Shown here piece after piece: positions 8,959 through 18,159 of a stretch of DNA of 64,000 nucleotides. Origin of the DNA: Bacteroidota bacterium (GTDB lineage Bacteria > Bacteroidota > Bacteroidia > Bacteroidales > P3); the NCBI GenBank assembly GCA_023415495.1, contig JAEZKK010000035.1:73606-137605 (forward strand), written 5' to 3'. Below the pieces are notes generated by a model that saw nothing but the letters and a program-made list of their open reading frames with translations, ran no database searches and was not told where the DNA came from. A program made the translations under genes and the position numbers. Position 1 is the stretch's first letter, and each line of letters begins with the position of its first letter.

Positions 8959-10374
8959 ATGAATAGAAAAATTCATGGTGCAAAATATGTCATATCTGAT
9001 ATATTCTCAGCTCTTTTTGCTTGGGCTTTATTTTTTGTATTCAGAAAAACCACTATAGAAACTGGGGATTTTGATGATATCAATAATGTTTTTGCAGATT
9101 CTAATTTCTATATTGGCTTAGCATTTCTTCCCTTGTTTTGGGTTTTTCTTTATTTTTTACAAGGCACTTATATCGACCCCTATCGAAAATCAAGACTTAG
9201 AGAATTGGAGCAAACTCTATGGATTAGCTTTGTTGGAATAATTATTATTTTCTTTGCACTTCTTCTTGACGACCATATCCAATCTTATAAAAATTACTAT
9301 ATCTCTTTTGCAATGCTTTTCATGGCTCATTTTACTCTTACCTATATTCCTCGACTTATAATCACTACAAGAACTGCCAATAAAATTCATTCTAAAAAAA
9401 TTGGCTTTCCAACGCTTATTATTGGGAATAATGGAGAGGCTATAAAAATCTTTAAGACTATTGAAAACCAAGAGATATCCTCTGGAAATAAATTTATTGG
9501 CTATGTAAACATTGACAATACTGATACTGAACTCTCTAATTACCTTCCTTATCTTGGTAAATTTGAAAACCTTTTTGAGATAATTGAGAAATGGAAGATT
9601 GAAGAAATAATTATTGCTGTAGAAAAAGAAAATGAGCCAAATTTGCATAAGATAATTACAGATATTGAAGCTAAGAGCAACGTTTTAATTAAAATACCTG
9701 CTGACACTAAGGATATCCTCCTTGGAAGGGTAAAGATGAGTGCAATTTTCCAAACTCCTTTAGTTCTCGTTTCTAATGAAGTGATGTCTAATATGTATAA
9801 ATTATCTAAGAGAGTAATGGATATTGTTTTTTCACTTATTGCAATGATAATACTTTTACCAGTTTATATTATTACAGGAATAATTGTTTACTCCACTTCG
9901 AAGGGTCCAATATTCTATAAACAAGAAAGAATTGGTTATAAGGGTAAATCATTCTATATGCATAAATTTCGCTCTATGTATATGAATGCTGAGAATGGCA
10001 CTCCTATGCTTTCGAGCGATAATGACTCAAGAATTACTCCCTTTGGGAAATTTATGCGTAAGGTTCGGTTGGACGAGATACCGCAATTCTATAATGTATT
10101 AAAGGGGACTATGAGTCTTGTGGGTCCAAGACCTGAACGTCAGTTTTTCATTGAACAAATAGTAAAGCAAGCTCCAGAATACAGACTCCTACATAAGGTT
10201 AAGCCTGGTATTACCTCTTGGGGACAGGTAAAATTTGGATATGCTGAGAATGTGGATGAGATGATAGAAAGGCTTCAATACGATTTAATCTACATAGAGA
10301 ACCTTTCAATAGCCACAGATATTAAAATTCTTCTTTATACCTTTGTAATAATCTTCCAAGGAAGAGGAAAATAG
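8959..10374 (+). CDS. Initiating sugar-phosphate transferase (WbaP/exopolysaccharide type)
   Basis: Membrane glycosyl-1-phosphate transferase that loads the first sugar phosphate onto undecaprenyl phosphate for surface polysaccharide synthesis. The 471 aa protein has about four N-terminal membrane helices (to about residue 135), a CoA-binding-like middle, a fifth hydrophobic segment (about 280-312) and the C-terminal catalytic domain with KQERIGYKGKSFYMHKFRSM, KVRLDEIPQFYNVLKGTMS and VGPRPER. The sugar specificity cannot be read. Repeat array A begins within four bases of its stop codon. Confidence 0.9.
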   Translation: MNRKIHGAKYVISDIFSALFAWALFFVFRKTTIETGDFDDINNVFADSNFYIGLAFLPLFWVFLYFLQGTYIDPYRKSRLRELEQTLWISFVGIIIIFFALLLDDHIQSYKNYYISFAMLFMAHFTLTYIPRLIITTRTANKIHSKKIGFPTLIIGNNGEAIKIFKTIENQEISSGNKFIGYVNIDNTDTELSNYLPYLGKFENLFEIIEKWKIEEIIIAVEKENEPNLHKIITDIEAKSNVLIKIPADTKDILLGRVKMSAIFQTPLVLVSNEVMSNMYKLSKRVMDIVFSLIAMIILLPVYIITGIIVYSTSKGPIFYKQERIGYKGKSFYMHKFRSMYMNAENGTPMLSSDNDSRITPFGKFMRKVRLDEIPQFYNVLKGTMSLVGPRPERQFFIEQIVKQAPEYRLLHKVKPGITSWGQVKFGYAENVDEMIERLQYDLIYIENLSIATDIKILLYTFVIIFQGRGK

Positions 10375-10377
10375 TTC

Positions 10378-10545
10378 AGAATCAAGTATTTTATTCACTA
10401 TTCTTAACTCTTTCTTAATTAACATTTGAGTTAAGAAAACTAACTCTTGATTCTACGGAAATAGAATCAAATTACATTTTTTTAGAATCAAGAGTTAGTT
10501 TTCTGTAATTTGATTCTATTTCGCTGGAATTTGATTCTATTTTTG
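10378..10545. repeat. Palindromic repeat array A (21-bp grid)
   Basis: This convergent 204-base gap carries five full copies of TTGATTCTA or its complement TAGAATCAA, centred at 10451, 10466, 10487, 10514 and 10535. A sixth partial copy directly follows the stop codon. Forward copies lie on one 21-bp grid (10451, 10514, 10535) and reverse copies on another (10466, 10487). Two long perfect inverted pairs are interleaved: 10436-10455 with 10483-10502 (20 bp) and 10459-10476 with 10504-10521 (18 bp). A separate 10-bp hairpin lies at 10401-10437. It could act as a bidirectional terminator; the role is unproven. Confidence 0.8.
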
Positions 10546-10578
10546 AATAAACCTTACTTGGTCAAATTTTACATCTAC

Positions 10579-11220
10579 TTACTTGTTTTTTCTTGCAATT
10601 ATATATTCTGCAAAACCTGTTATATCCCATAGAGTACCTCCTCTAATATAACCTTTAGAAAGCAATTGATATACTAACTTTATTGGGATTAGCAAATTGG
10701 TTAAAAGGCGTTTTCTTGTTCCGCATCTAAGGATTTTAGTGTTATTTCTTATCAATAGATTTACCAATTCTGGCAAAGTATATATCCTGACATGGGTTGG
10801 ATCGTCAAAGAAATTCAGTGTTTCTTGCATTGAAGGCAGAGAAAGACTTTTAACGGATGGATATTCAATGTAAATTATCCCTTCTGGCCTTAGTTTGCTT
10901 AAGAGAGATTCGATTACCCTATCTCCATTTGACAAATGCTCAATTATATGAGACATAATAATCAAATCATAAGAATTATCCTCAATATCACTGAAATCTA
11001 AAAGAGTTAAATCCTTTTGAAAGAATTTATCTATTGATTCAATATCCTTTTTATCATTATTATAGTTAAGATTAATATCCACAGCATGATAAGTGGATTG
11101 TGAAAACCAAGTTTTAGTAATACTTGGGCTATGACTCCCTGAACCAATATCCAGGATTTTTAAATCATTCCGCGTTATATACTTCTTTAGCATATATATT
11201 CTAAAAGGTTTTATCTTCAT
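10579..11220 (-). CDS. Class I SAM-dependent methyltransferase
   Basis: A 213 aa methyltransferase of the Methyltransf_11 type. It has motif I ILDIGSGSHSPS, a post-I acidic residue in YHAVDIN, and IIMSHIIEHL, typical of cell-surface or small-molecule methyltransferases near polysaccharide genes. The reading frame extends upstream to a TTG at 11274, but that codon lies inside the terminator hairpin of the gld operon, so I choose the ATG at 11220. The substrate is unknown. The neighbouring sugar transferase suggests glycan modification, as an inference. Confidence 0.82.
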   Translation of the reverse strand: MKIKPFRIYMLKKYITRNDLKILDIGSGSHSPSITKTWFSQSTYHAVDINLNYNNDKKDIESIDKFFQKDLTLLDFSDIEDNSYDLIIMSHIIEHLSNGDRVIESLLSKLRPEGIIYIEYPSVKSLSLPSMQETLNFFDDPTHVRIYTLPELVNLLIRNNTKILRCGTRKRLLTNLLIPIKLVYQLLSKGYIRGGTLWDITGFAEYIIARKNK

Positions 11221-11254
11221 ATTTTTGGAATTAAAATTAAAAAGATTTGATTTA

Positions 11255-11291
11255 AAACCAAAAAGACTGCTCAAAGGCAGTCTTTTGGTTT
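11255..11291 (-). terminator. Rho-independent terminator of the gld operon
   Basis: The inverted repeat CCAAAAAGACTGC with GCAGTCTTTTGG (one bulged base) has a short loop. Read on the minus strand, it is followed by a T-rich tail. It lies 23 bases after the gldN stop codon. Confidence 0.8.
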
Positions 11292-11313
11292 GAGTACTAA
11301 GATTAGTTTTATC

Positions 11314-12177
11314 TTAGTATTCCCACATATCATCTTCGATATCAAAAACTTTATCACTTATTTTCTCACTTTCAGCCAAAGCATCTGCACCAATTAAATA
11401 AGTACCAATTGCTCTTTCATATCTGTTAGATTCTCTAATAATATAGCTTGTGAAATATCTTTTTATAAATATATCATCATAGCTTCTTCTCTCAGCATTA
11501 TTTCTTTCGTTAAATACTTCAACATTAGCAAGCAATTCTCTTACTTCAGGATCATTATATCTTACCCAAAACAAAGGATTTGGAATAGGTGCAGTACCTT
11601 CTTCTTTAATTTGGTAATAGACTGGAGAGAAACCAGAGATTCTAACATCCATTACTGAACGATTTTTATCAATAAACCAATCCTCTTTCAATCTTAGAGT
11701 TCGAATATCTTCATTTGAAATATTTCTTTCGATTAATGAATCTATTAACTGAATTGTTCCATCCATATCCATTCTTTCAATTGTTGTAGTAATCGGAGGA
11801 GTAAAACTTTTTTTTCTAGAAGGCCAGTCTGTAATTTCTCTTTTAAACTCATCATCCTCATATACCTTAATCTTTCCTTCTAAAATTGCAGATTCAAGAG
11901 CATAGAATAAATTAACCTTACCCTGTTCTGGATCAAGAGGATAATAGAATACTTGATTCATTTTTTCTCTAAAATCAATAACTCTCCAAATTCTCCATTC
12001 CCAAACCACATCTGCTTCTCTGACATAAGGAAACTCAAATGGTTTGATTTGTTTATGATAAATCTTATCGTAAAATCCATCTCTTGCAACTTGATTTTGT
12101 TCATCCAAGATTTGAGCGGATAAATTCACGCTAACCAAACTTAATATCGCAATTGCGATTAATGCTATCTTTTTCAT
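11314..12177 (-). CDS. gldN: Gliding motility/T9SS protein GldN
   Basis: GldN (PorN) forms, with GldK, the periplasmic ring of the type IX secretion system that touches the outer membrane. The 287 aa protein has a signal peptide (about 1-21, ending NLSAQ) and family blocks such as DVVWEWRIWRVIDFREKMN and the repeated FYPLDPEQGK. It is last in the porP-gldK-gldL-gldM-gldN order, 32 bases after gldM, and is followed by a strong terminator. Confidence 0.95.
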   Translation of the reverse strand: MKKIALIAIAILSLVSVNLSAQILDEQNQVARDGFYDKIYHKQIKPFEFPYVREADVVWEWRIWRVIDFREKMNQVFYYPLDPEQGKVNLFYALESAILEGKIKVYEDDEFKREITDWPSRKKSFTPPITTTIERMDMDGTIQLIDSLIERNISNEDIRTLRLKEDWFIDKNRSVMDVRISGFSPVYYQIKEEGTAPIPNPLFWVRYNDPEVRELLANVEVFNERNNAERRSYDDIFIKRYFTSYIIRESNRYERAIGTYLIGADALAESEKISDKVFDIEDDMWEY

Positions 12178-12209
12178 TGCATTTATTGTTTTAATTACAA
12201 TCTAATTTA

Positions 12210-13808
12210 TTACTGAATAGTGAAAATCATTTGTGGGTTAGCCACAGCCTTTTCACCGTCAGGTCCCTTTGCTCTAATTCCTTCAATATATACCTTATGT
12301 CCTCTTCTAAGACGGTTAATTTGAGCTAACATTTCAGGAGTAAAGCGACTCCCTCTTGCTACAAGTGGTGCTTGTCCGTCTCCTCCAGTATTGAAGGTCA
12401 TAGTAAATTCAGTTACTTGATAAGTTACAGGAAAATCAAATCCTTCCATAACAACTCTAAGTCCTGCTTGAGCTAATAAAATTTCCTTAGCTATCCTTCC
12501 TCCATCAGAAGCTCCAACTTGAGCCTTAGGCTTAGGGATAGTTTTTACACGAAAATTCATTGAACCCATTGGCATTCTTTTTCCATTGAAATTTGCTGCA
12601 ACATTAATAGTAGCTGCTTGTTGAGTCTTTACATTTACAACATATTCTCCTGGTTTAACCTTAGTAATTGTTGCACCTCCACCACCAGTGATTGATGGTT
12701 CTATACTCTCAGCAGATGCTCCAGGAACTGAAATCGAAACTGGGTTATCAACTCCTATATAGAATACATTCATCTTGGTTGGAGAAATTGTTGCTGAAGG
12801 AGCTGCTACGAAATATTCTCCTGAGAAAGGATGAGCCTCTTCACCTGTTTCTTTCTTTACAAATATAGTTCCTGAGTATTTTCTTGGACCTACTGCAGTA
12901 GCAGGGAAACGTAGTTTTACAACTCCTGAATCTCCAATATAATTACTTCCAGCAACATCTGCTCTTAACTCTGTTCTTGAATCATAAGCTGAAACAAAAA
13001 CTTCAGCTTCATAAGCATCACCCTGCATTACGTAAGTTGATTTATGTACTACCATTGGACGAACAGCATCAAACTTAAAGTCATCCTTACTAACAGCAGT
13101 ATAAAGATTATTTACAATATCAAATTCAGCACTTTGAATTTCTGATTTGAATTTATTTAATAATACTAAGTCCGCAATTGTAATAGTATGGAAGAAATTA
13201 TACATTTGCCAATTTAACTCCTGACCACTCTTGCCTTTAAATTTACCCTGAGTATTTATTTGTATTTTCTTTAACTGTTCTCTAAAACTTGGATCAGCTA
13301 ATTCAATCATTTTTGCCTGATATGCTTCAATCTTCTTTCTTAACTCCATTGCCTTAGCTCCAGAGCCATCCTCTGATTGACCTATAAAATAATTAGTAGC
13401 TATTGTATAATTATCTTTCTTTTGAATCATATCATGACCAAAATCATTAAGTAATTTTTTAGCCTCAGCTGGACCTCCTTTAAGATCTTCTACTATAGCA
13501 ACTAATTCGTATTTGATACTATCAATATAGTCAAGCATCTGCTTAGTTTCTTTTCTAACTTGTTGAGCTTTCTGCCAGTTTGGACCAACTTTTTCTGGAT
13601 TACCAATAAATGCTTGCTCAAATGAATAGTAAGAACTTTCCACTTTCTTTGAAAACAATTGATTTGTCTTCTCAACTGAGTCTCCTACAGTAACAAAAGC
13701 CTGGAGAATTTCAACAGATACATTTAATGCTAACATAGCTGTTAGTACTAAATACATCATTGAAATCATTCTCTGCCTTGGCGTTTCGGGACAATTCGTT
13801 GCACCCAT
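12210..13808 (-). CDS. gldM: Gliding motility/T9SS motor protein GldM
   Basis: GldM and GldL form the proton-driven inner-membrane motor of the T9SS. The 532 aa product starts with a short cytoplasmic segment (CPETPRQRM), one membrane helix (about residues 15-36) and a long periplasmic region of helical bundle and beta domains that reaches the GldK/GldN ring. Length is normal. It is placed between gldL and gldN with short gaps, as in other Bacteroidota. Confidence 0.96.
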   Translation of the reverse strand: MGATNCPETPRQRMISMMYLVLTAMLALNVSVEILQAFVTVGDSVEKTNQLFSKKVESSYYSFEQAFIGNPEKVGPNWQKAQQVRKETKQMLDYIDSIKYELVAIVEDLKGGPAEAKKLLNDFGHDMIQKKDNYTIATNYFIGQSEDGSGAKAMELRKKIEAYQAKMIELADPSFREQLKKIQINTQGKFKGKSGQELNWQMYNFFHTITIADLVLLNKFKSEIQSAEFDIVNNLYTAVSKDDFKFDAVRPMVVHKSTYVMQGDAYEAEVFVSAYDSRTELRADVAGSNYIGDSGVVKLRFPATAVGPRKYSGTIFVKKETGEEAHPFSGEYFVAAPSATISPTKMNVFYIGVDNPVSISVPGASAESIEPSITGGGGATITKVKPGEYVVNVKTQQAATINVAANFNGKRMPMGSMNFRVKTIPKPKAQVGASDGGRIAKEILLAQAGLRVVMEGFDFPVTYQVTEFTMTFNTGGDGQAPLVARGSRFTPEMLAQINRLRRGHKVYIEGIRAKGPDGEKAVANPQMIFTIQ

Positions 13809-13855
13809 AATCTATTCTATTTTCAATTTAATAATTCAATTAATTAATTCTTTGC

Positions 13856-14788
13856 TTATGCTCTTGTTTGCATTGCTGCTAACATGTTTCCATAAATATC
13901 ATTCAAAGCAGTAACCTTCTTTGAAAGAGCATTTACCTGTTCCTTATATCTAAGAACATTTTCAGCTGTATCTGCAAAGTTAACAACTAAATTATCAATT
14001 TTTTCCTGAACTTGTTTTGTTGATTCTAATTGAATTGTAGAATTTTGAATTTGTAATTCGTACAATGCATTAATAGAAGAAAGGCTTGAAGCCATTGTTT
14101 TCAATTCTTCTAAATAGGATGATTCTCCATTTGAAAGAGCAGTAGCTGTTTCTTTGTAAATATTTGAAAGAGTCGAAACAGCTGATGTTGCATCTTGAAC
14201 AGAAGCTAAATACTCACCAGAAACCATCAAATCTTTATTTAGATAATCTGAAGTTTTCTTATAAGATGAAGATAATTCTGCTGCACTTTCTGATGCTCCT
14301 TCAATATTTCTAATAAAATTATCTGTAGCAATTGTAGCATTTGCTACTGTTCCTAATTGTCCAGCTGTTTCAGAAAGGTCTTTCAATCCCTTTCCTAAAC
14401 TCTCAATCAATTCTGGTCCAATCTTTGCATTAGATAACATCTGGTCTAAAGCTTGAGTTGTAGAGCCTATTGTTAGTCCAGCCTCAACACCTAATTCCTC
14501 GTGTTTGTTTTTTCTCTTTTTTCTTCTTTCTTCAGAATCTGGATCTTCCATACCTGCAAGTTCTGGATAAGCCAAGCTCCAATCGTACTCAACGTGAAGC
14601 GGCTCAAAAGCAGAAACGAAGAAAATTATCGCCTCTGTACCCATCCCTAAAGTTAATAACTCACCTGCAAATGGCCAGTGTTGAATTTTGAATAACGCAC
14701 CAACAATTACCGCAGATGCACCAATACCGTATAATTTTGCAGCAATATTTTTATAAGCCTTACTTCTTACTATACTATCTAAGCCCAT
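13856..14788 (-). CDS. gldL: Gliding motility/T9SS motor protein GldL
   Basis: GldL makes the membrane ring around the GldM dimer. The 310 aa sequence has two N-terminal helices (about 15-35 and 42-62) with the FKIQHWPFAGELL turn. Glu52 in the second helix lies where the proton-coupling glutamate of GldL is known. The rest is a cytoplasmic coiled-coil-rich tail with many Ser/Thr and Ala residues. It starts 36 bases after gldK. Confidence 0.95.
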   Translation of the reverse strand: MGLDSIVRSKAYKNIAAKLYGIGASAVIVGALFKIQHWPFAGELLTLGMGTEAIIFFVSAFEPLHVEYDWSLAYPELAGMEDPDSEERRKKRKNKHEELGVEAGLTIGSTTQALDQMLSNAKIGPELIESLGKGLKDLSETAGQLGTVANATIATDNFIRNIEGASESAAELSSSYKKTSDYLNKDLMVSGEYLASVQDATSAVSTLSNIYKETATALSNGESSYLEELKTMASSLSSINALYELQIQNSTIQLESTKQVQEKIDNLVVNFADTAENVLRYKEQVNALSKKVTALNDIYGNMLAAMQTRA

Positions 14789-14824
14789 AATTTTTATTTT
14801 TTTTGATTATATATTTTAATTCAA

Positions 14825-16198
14825 TTAGTATTTGTAAACGTTTGAAGATGTCTTAGGATTATCTCCTCTTTGTCTTCCGATATAAGATTGAACACAACGG
14901 AATCCAACATAGCTCTTTCCAGAATCTTGGAATTCATATGTACGAGTAGCAGTTTGAATAAAATGTTTTTGATCTTTCCAAGAACCACCTCTAATTACTT
15001 TTCTCTTCATAACAGGATTTTCATCTTCTGTTGCAGTATATCTTGCTACTTGACTTAAATCATGTGCATAGTTATATGCTGAAGGATTAAAGGTATCCTC
15101 ACACCATTCAGATACATTCCCTGCCATATCATAAAGACCAAAATCGTTTGGAGCATAATGGGCAACTATAATAGGTGTAATACCTCCATCATTATCATAA
15201 TTACCTCTCATAGGTTTATAGTTAGCTATAAAACATCCCTTACCATTTCTTACGTAAGGACCTCCCCATGGGTAAGCTCCACCAACACCACCACCTCTTG
15301 CAGCATATTCCCATTCTGCTTCAGTTGGCAAACGAAAATCTTCCATTCTCGAATAACTATTAGCTTCCAAATAATTATTCATCATTAATGTTCTCCATAC
15401 TGAGAAAGCCTTAGCTTGTCTGTAAGTAACACCTACAACTGGATAATTATCATAAACAACATGTGAGAAATATGATCTGGTTAAGTTGTCATTATACGAG
15501 TACGCATAATCATGAACCCAACAAAGAGTATCAGGGTAAACATTTATCACTTCTCTTTTAATTACTTGACTTCTGTTTCTGAGCCCCTGAGGACGTCCTG
15601 AGAATGCAGAACCATGATACTCTGAACTTAATTGTTGACCAGAATTATCTTTTTGTGCCGCAAGACTTTGATCTATCCAAAAATACTCGTAATTTAGTTT
15701 TTGAATATCATATTGAAGTCTATTATAATATCTCTCATCTTGTTGTATAAACAATGAAGATAATACATCTCTCTCGTCAATATCCTTCATTGTCCAATCA
15801 ATCTCCGCTTCCCAATTAATCATTGGAACAGGATAATCTTCACCATATTGGTCTGCTTCGATTAAATACTTTTCAGGATTAAGATCTCCTAATAAACGAT
15901 ATGCGATTGAGTCTCTAACCCAATAAACAAACTGTCTATATTCATTATTAGTTATTTCTGTTTCATCCATCCAGAAAGAAGCAACTTGTACAGTTTTTGG
16001 TTGTCGATTTTGAGTATTATAAATATCTTCATCTGCAGAGCCCATCATAAAACTACCCTGAGGCACTTCTACCATCCCATATGGTTGCATATCTTCAAAA
16101 ATTGGTCTATCCTGTACTCCTACAAGTTCACCATTATCAGATGTACCACAGCCTATTGCTAAATAAACTACAGAGGCAAATAAAATGATTCTTTTCAT
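14825..16198 (-). CDS. gldK: Gliding motility/T9SS lipoprotein GldK
   Basis: Outer-membrane lipoprotein of the T9SS ring, related to formylglycine-generating enzymes. The reading frame opens at 16252, but the lipoprotein signal (MKRIILFASVVYLAIGC) begins at Met19, so the start at 16198 is chosen, giving 457 aa. FGE-like motifs are present: VPQGSFMMGS, RLPTEAEWEYAARGG, NVSEWCEDTF, VIRGGSWKD and VGFRCV. It follows porP and precedes gldL in the same direction. Confidence 0.95.
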   Translation of the reverse strand: MKRIILFASVVYLAIGCGTSDNGELVGVQDRPIFEDMQPYGMVEVPQGSFMMGSADEDIYNTQNRQPKTVQVASFWMDETEITNNEYRQFVYWVRDSIAYRLLGDLNPEKYLIEADQYGEDYPVPMINWEAEIDWTMKDIDERDVLSSLFIQQDERYYNRLQYDIQKLNYEYFWIDQSLAAQKDNSGQQLSSEYHGSAFSGRPQGLRNRSQVIKREVINVYPDTLCWVHDYAYSYNDNLTRSYFSHVVYDNYPVVGVTYRQAKAFSVWRTLMMNNYLEANSYSRMEDFRLPTEAEWEYAARGGGVGGAYPWGGPYVRNGKGCFIANYKPMRGNYDNDGGITPIIVAHYAPNDFGLYDMAGNVSEWCEDTFNPSAYNYAHDLSQVARYTATEDENPVMKRKVIRGGSWKDQKHFIQTATRTYEFQDSGKSYVGFRCVQSYIGRQRGDNPKTSSNVYKY

Positions 16199-16259
16199 AT
16201 TTTGAAATTTTTGATTTCTACTATAAACGTATTTTAAATATATATGTTTCAATTTTTAT

Positions 16260-17270
16260 TTAGTTTCTTCTTGTATTTCTATAACTTGTTGGAGGCTTAG
16301 GTGGGTTCTCAACTTTAAAGCAATATCTAACAAAAACATCTAATGAACCTACACCTTGAGTTGATAATCTTGAAGTTGGTAAATCGTAAGCTAATCCAAA
16401 TTTAAATCCCCCTACACTTAAACCACCCATTACACTAATTGCATCTTGTAATCTATAATTCATTCCTCCCCAAAATTTATGTTGATATTCTAATAAACAA
16501 CTTGCGTCTACCTGCATAGATGAAAACTCAGTTTTTATTAACACTGAAGGCAACACTCTTAGAGATGGATTTGATGGTACTGTCCAATCATATCCAGCCA
16601 TAACATAATAATGTCTTCTATGTTCCCAATTTAGTTTTTCACTTTTTGTTTCTAATAATTTTGCGGAGGAAAGTCCTATATACAATTTTCCAGGAACTTG
16701 GTAATAAACTCCAAATCCTAAGTCAAACATAAAATCATCATTTGATGAATTAGATAAAACTGGATCATTTGATTGACCTATATTGTCTAAATCATCATAT
16801 TGATCCGAACCAATTAATTTAGATCTATCAAGAGTAGAATTGAATAATTGAGCCTCTAATCCAAAAGCCAGATTACCTGTAGGCAATTCAAATCGATAAG
16901 CATAATCAAGTTTTACAAATGTTTGATTCCAATATCCAATCTTATCAGAAATAATTGTTGCTCCTAAACCTCCTCTAAGAAAAGATACGGGAGCATCTAT
17001 AGAAAAATTAATTGTCTGAGGTGTAGAAGGAGCTCCTCCGGATACATCCATTAAATCAAGTCCCATCCATTGATTTCGATAAAAACTGGTTAAACATATT
17101 GCACCATTACTCCCTGCATAAGCTGGATTATACGATAAACGGTTAAACATGTATTGTGTGAATTGAGGCTCTTGTTGAGCTACTCCAAATAATGGAATAG
17201 TCCCCAAAAGGATTAACAAATAAGCTCTAACATATTTGTTTAATAAAAACATGATTTGTCGTCTATACAT
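16260..17270 (-). CDS. PorP/SprF family outer-membrane protein
   Basis: PorP/SprF proteins are 14-strand outer-membrane barrels that tie T9SS components and some cargo to the motor. The signal peptide ends near VAQQEPQFTQYMFN, followed by the hallmark LSYNPAYAGSNG and QWMGL segments. The frame starts at 17270, but Met7 (base 17252) begins a cleaner signal peptide and lies after a -7 box at 17275-17282, so it may be the true start. As first gene of the gld block it is probably the PorP that anchors the motor. Confidence 0.93.
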   Translation of the reverse strand: MYRRQIMFLLNKYVRAYLLILLGTIPLFGVAQQEPQFTQYMFNRLSYNPAYAGSNGAICLTSFYRNQWMGLDLMDVSGGAPSTPQTINFSIDAPVSFLRGGLGATIISDKIGYWNQTFVKLDYAYRFELPTGNLAFGLEAQLFNSTLDRSKLIGSDQYDDLDNIGQSNDPVLSNSSNDDFMFDLGFGVYYQVPGKLYIGLSSAKLLETKSEKLNWEHRRHYYVMAGYDWTVPSNPSLRVLPSVLIKTEFSSMQVDASCLLEYQHKFWGGMNYRLQDAISVMGGLSVGGFKFGLAYDLPTSRLSTQGVGSLDVFVRYCFKVENPPKPPTSYRNTRRN

Positions 17271-17274
17271 AGTT

Positions 17275-17282
17275 CAAAAATA
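17275..17282 (-). promoter_or_regulatory. -7 promoter box before porP (proximal)
   Basis: The minus strand reads TATTTTTG, ending 4 bases before the first possible ATG of porP (17270) and 22 before Met7. If it is used, transcription begins around 17268, which favours the Met7 start. Confidence 0.45.
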
Positions 17283-17384
17283 TAAAACTAGCTCATGCTA
17301 AAAGTAGCAATTATTATACGTTTAATCTTAATTACCAGCACTATAAATAAATACACCAATAATTTATCACACAAAGCCGTCATG

Positions 17385-17392
17385 CAAAAGTA
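17385..17392 (-). promoter_or_regulatory. -7 promoter box before porP (distal)
   Basis: The minus strand reads TACTTTTG, a match to TAnnTTTG, about 115 bases upstream of porP and just after the rlpA stop codon. It would give a leader of more than 100 bases for the porP-gld operon. Confidence 0.5.
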
Positions 17393-17415
17393 AAAAAAAA
17401 TAGTTTAATATAAAA

Positions 17416-18159
17416 TTAATCTTCATTTTTCTTTTCTAAAATGTGTGCTATTGGGTACCTTTTTCTTATTTCTTTCAATGCAATTATGGCTGTTTGTTCC
17501 GAAATAAAGGGACCAATATTTATATTATAATAATCTGATTCATTAATTTTTACAGCTCTTGTTATATGCTTATATTTATTAGGCAATTGCCTAATAATTT
17601 TTCTCGCATGAGTTTTATTATTCGCTTTAATTATTCTTATATTAAATGCAAAGATATAATTTTCATTGATATTATTAGCATTTGAGAAAATTATTGAATC
17701 AAAAATCGCATTTTTCAAGCTGTCAATTTCATTTTTTCTGTCAAATAAATTAAAGATTTCCTCTTGCTTTTGCCATAGTTCGGTATAATCCTTATTTAAG
17801 ATTTCAAGTCTTACAGGGATCACACCAGATTCAATCATCTTTAATCTTTTTGCGGCAATTAAAGTCAAATCAATTACTCTTTGTTTTGGACATCTATCAT
17901 TTATTCTTACAATAATCGATCTTTGGTTCTTTTTATTTGTTACTCTGACAATTGTATGAAGAGGTAAACTATTGTGTGCGGCAGTGTACTTGGTTTGAGA
18001 AAAGACTTCTCCTGAGGAAGTTTTTCTGTTTACAAACTTATGATGATAATAAGTTGCCTTTCTATTATCTCTAATATCTTTATCATTTACTTGTGAAAAT
18101 ACGAGTAATGGGGTAATAATAATTAAAATAAAAAGACAAACTATTATTTTTCTTACCAT
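17416..18159 (-). CDS. RlpA-like double-psi barrel protein with SPOR domain
   Basis: Probable septal peptidoglycan-acting protein. After a signal peptide (ending LLVFSQ) it has a DPBB domain with KTSSGEVFSQTKYTAAHNSL and VRINDRCPKQRVIDLT, and a C-terminal SPOR domain (about the last 80 residues) that binds denuded glycan at division sites. The frame extends to 18183, but the ATG at 18159 gives the best signal peptide and overlaps the kdsC stop, consistent with coupling. Lytic transglycosylase activity is known for some RlpA proteins and is not shown here. Confidence 0.88.
   Translation of the reverse strand: MVRKIIVCLFILIIITPLLVFSQVNDKDIRDNRKATYYHHKFVNRKTSSGEVFSQTKYTAAHNSLPLHTIVRVTNKKNQRSIIVRINDRCPKQRVIDLTLIAAKRLKMIESGVIPVRLEILNKDYTELWQKQEEIFNLFDRKNEIDSLKNAIFDSIIFSNANNINENYIFAFNIRIIKANNKTHARKIIRQLPNKYKHITRAVKINESDYYNINIGPFISEQTAIIALKEIRKRYPIAHILEKKNED

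Noticed and set aside
10375..10578. REP/BIME or remnant of an insertion sequence
   Set aside because: REP-type elements share one sequence genome-wide, but the words here differ from locus to locus. No transposase, terminal repeats or target duplications were seen.
10579..11274. TTG start at 11274 for the methyltransferase
   Set aside because: The codon lies in the loop of the gld operon terminator. The ATG at 11220 is outside it and begins before motif I.
14825..16252. GldK start at 16252
   Set aside because: The 18 extra residues would put the lipoprotein signal peptide inside the protein. The ATG at 16198 gives a normal lipobox ending in LAIGC.
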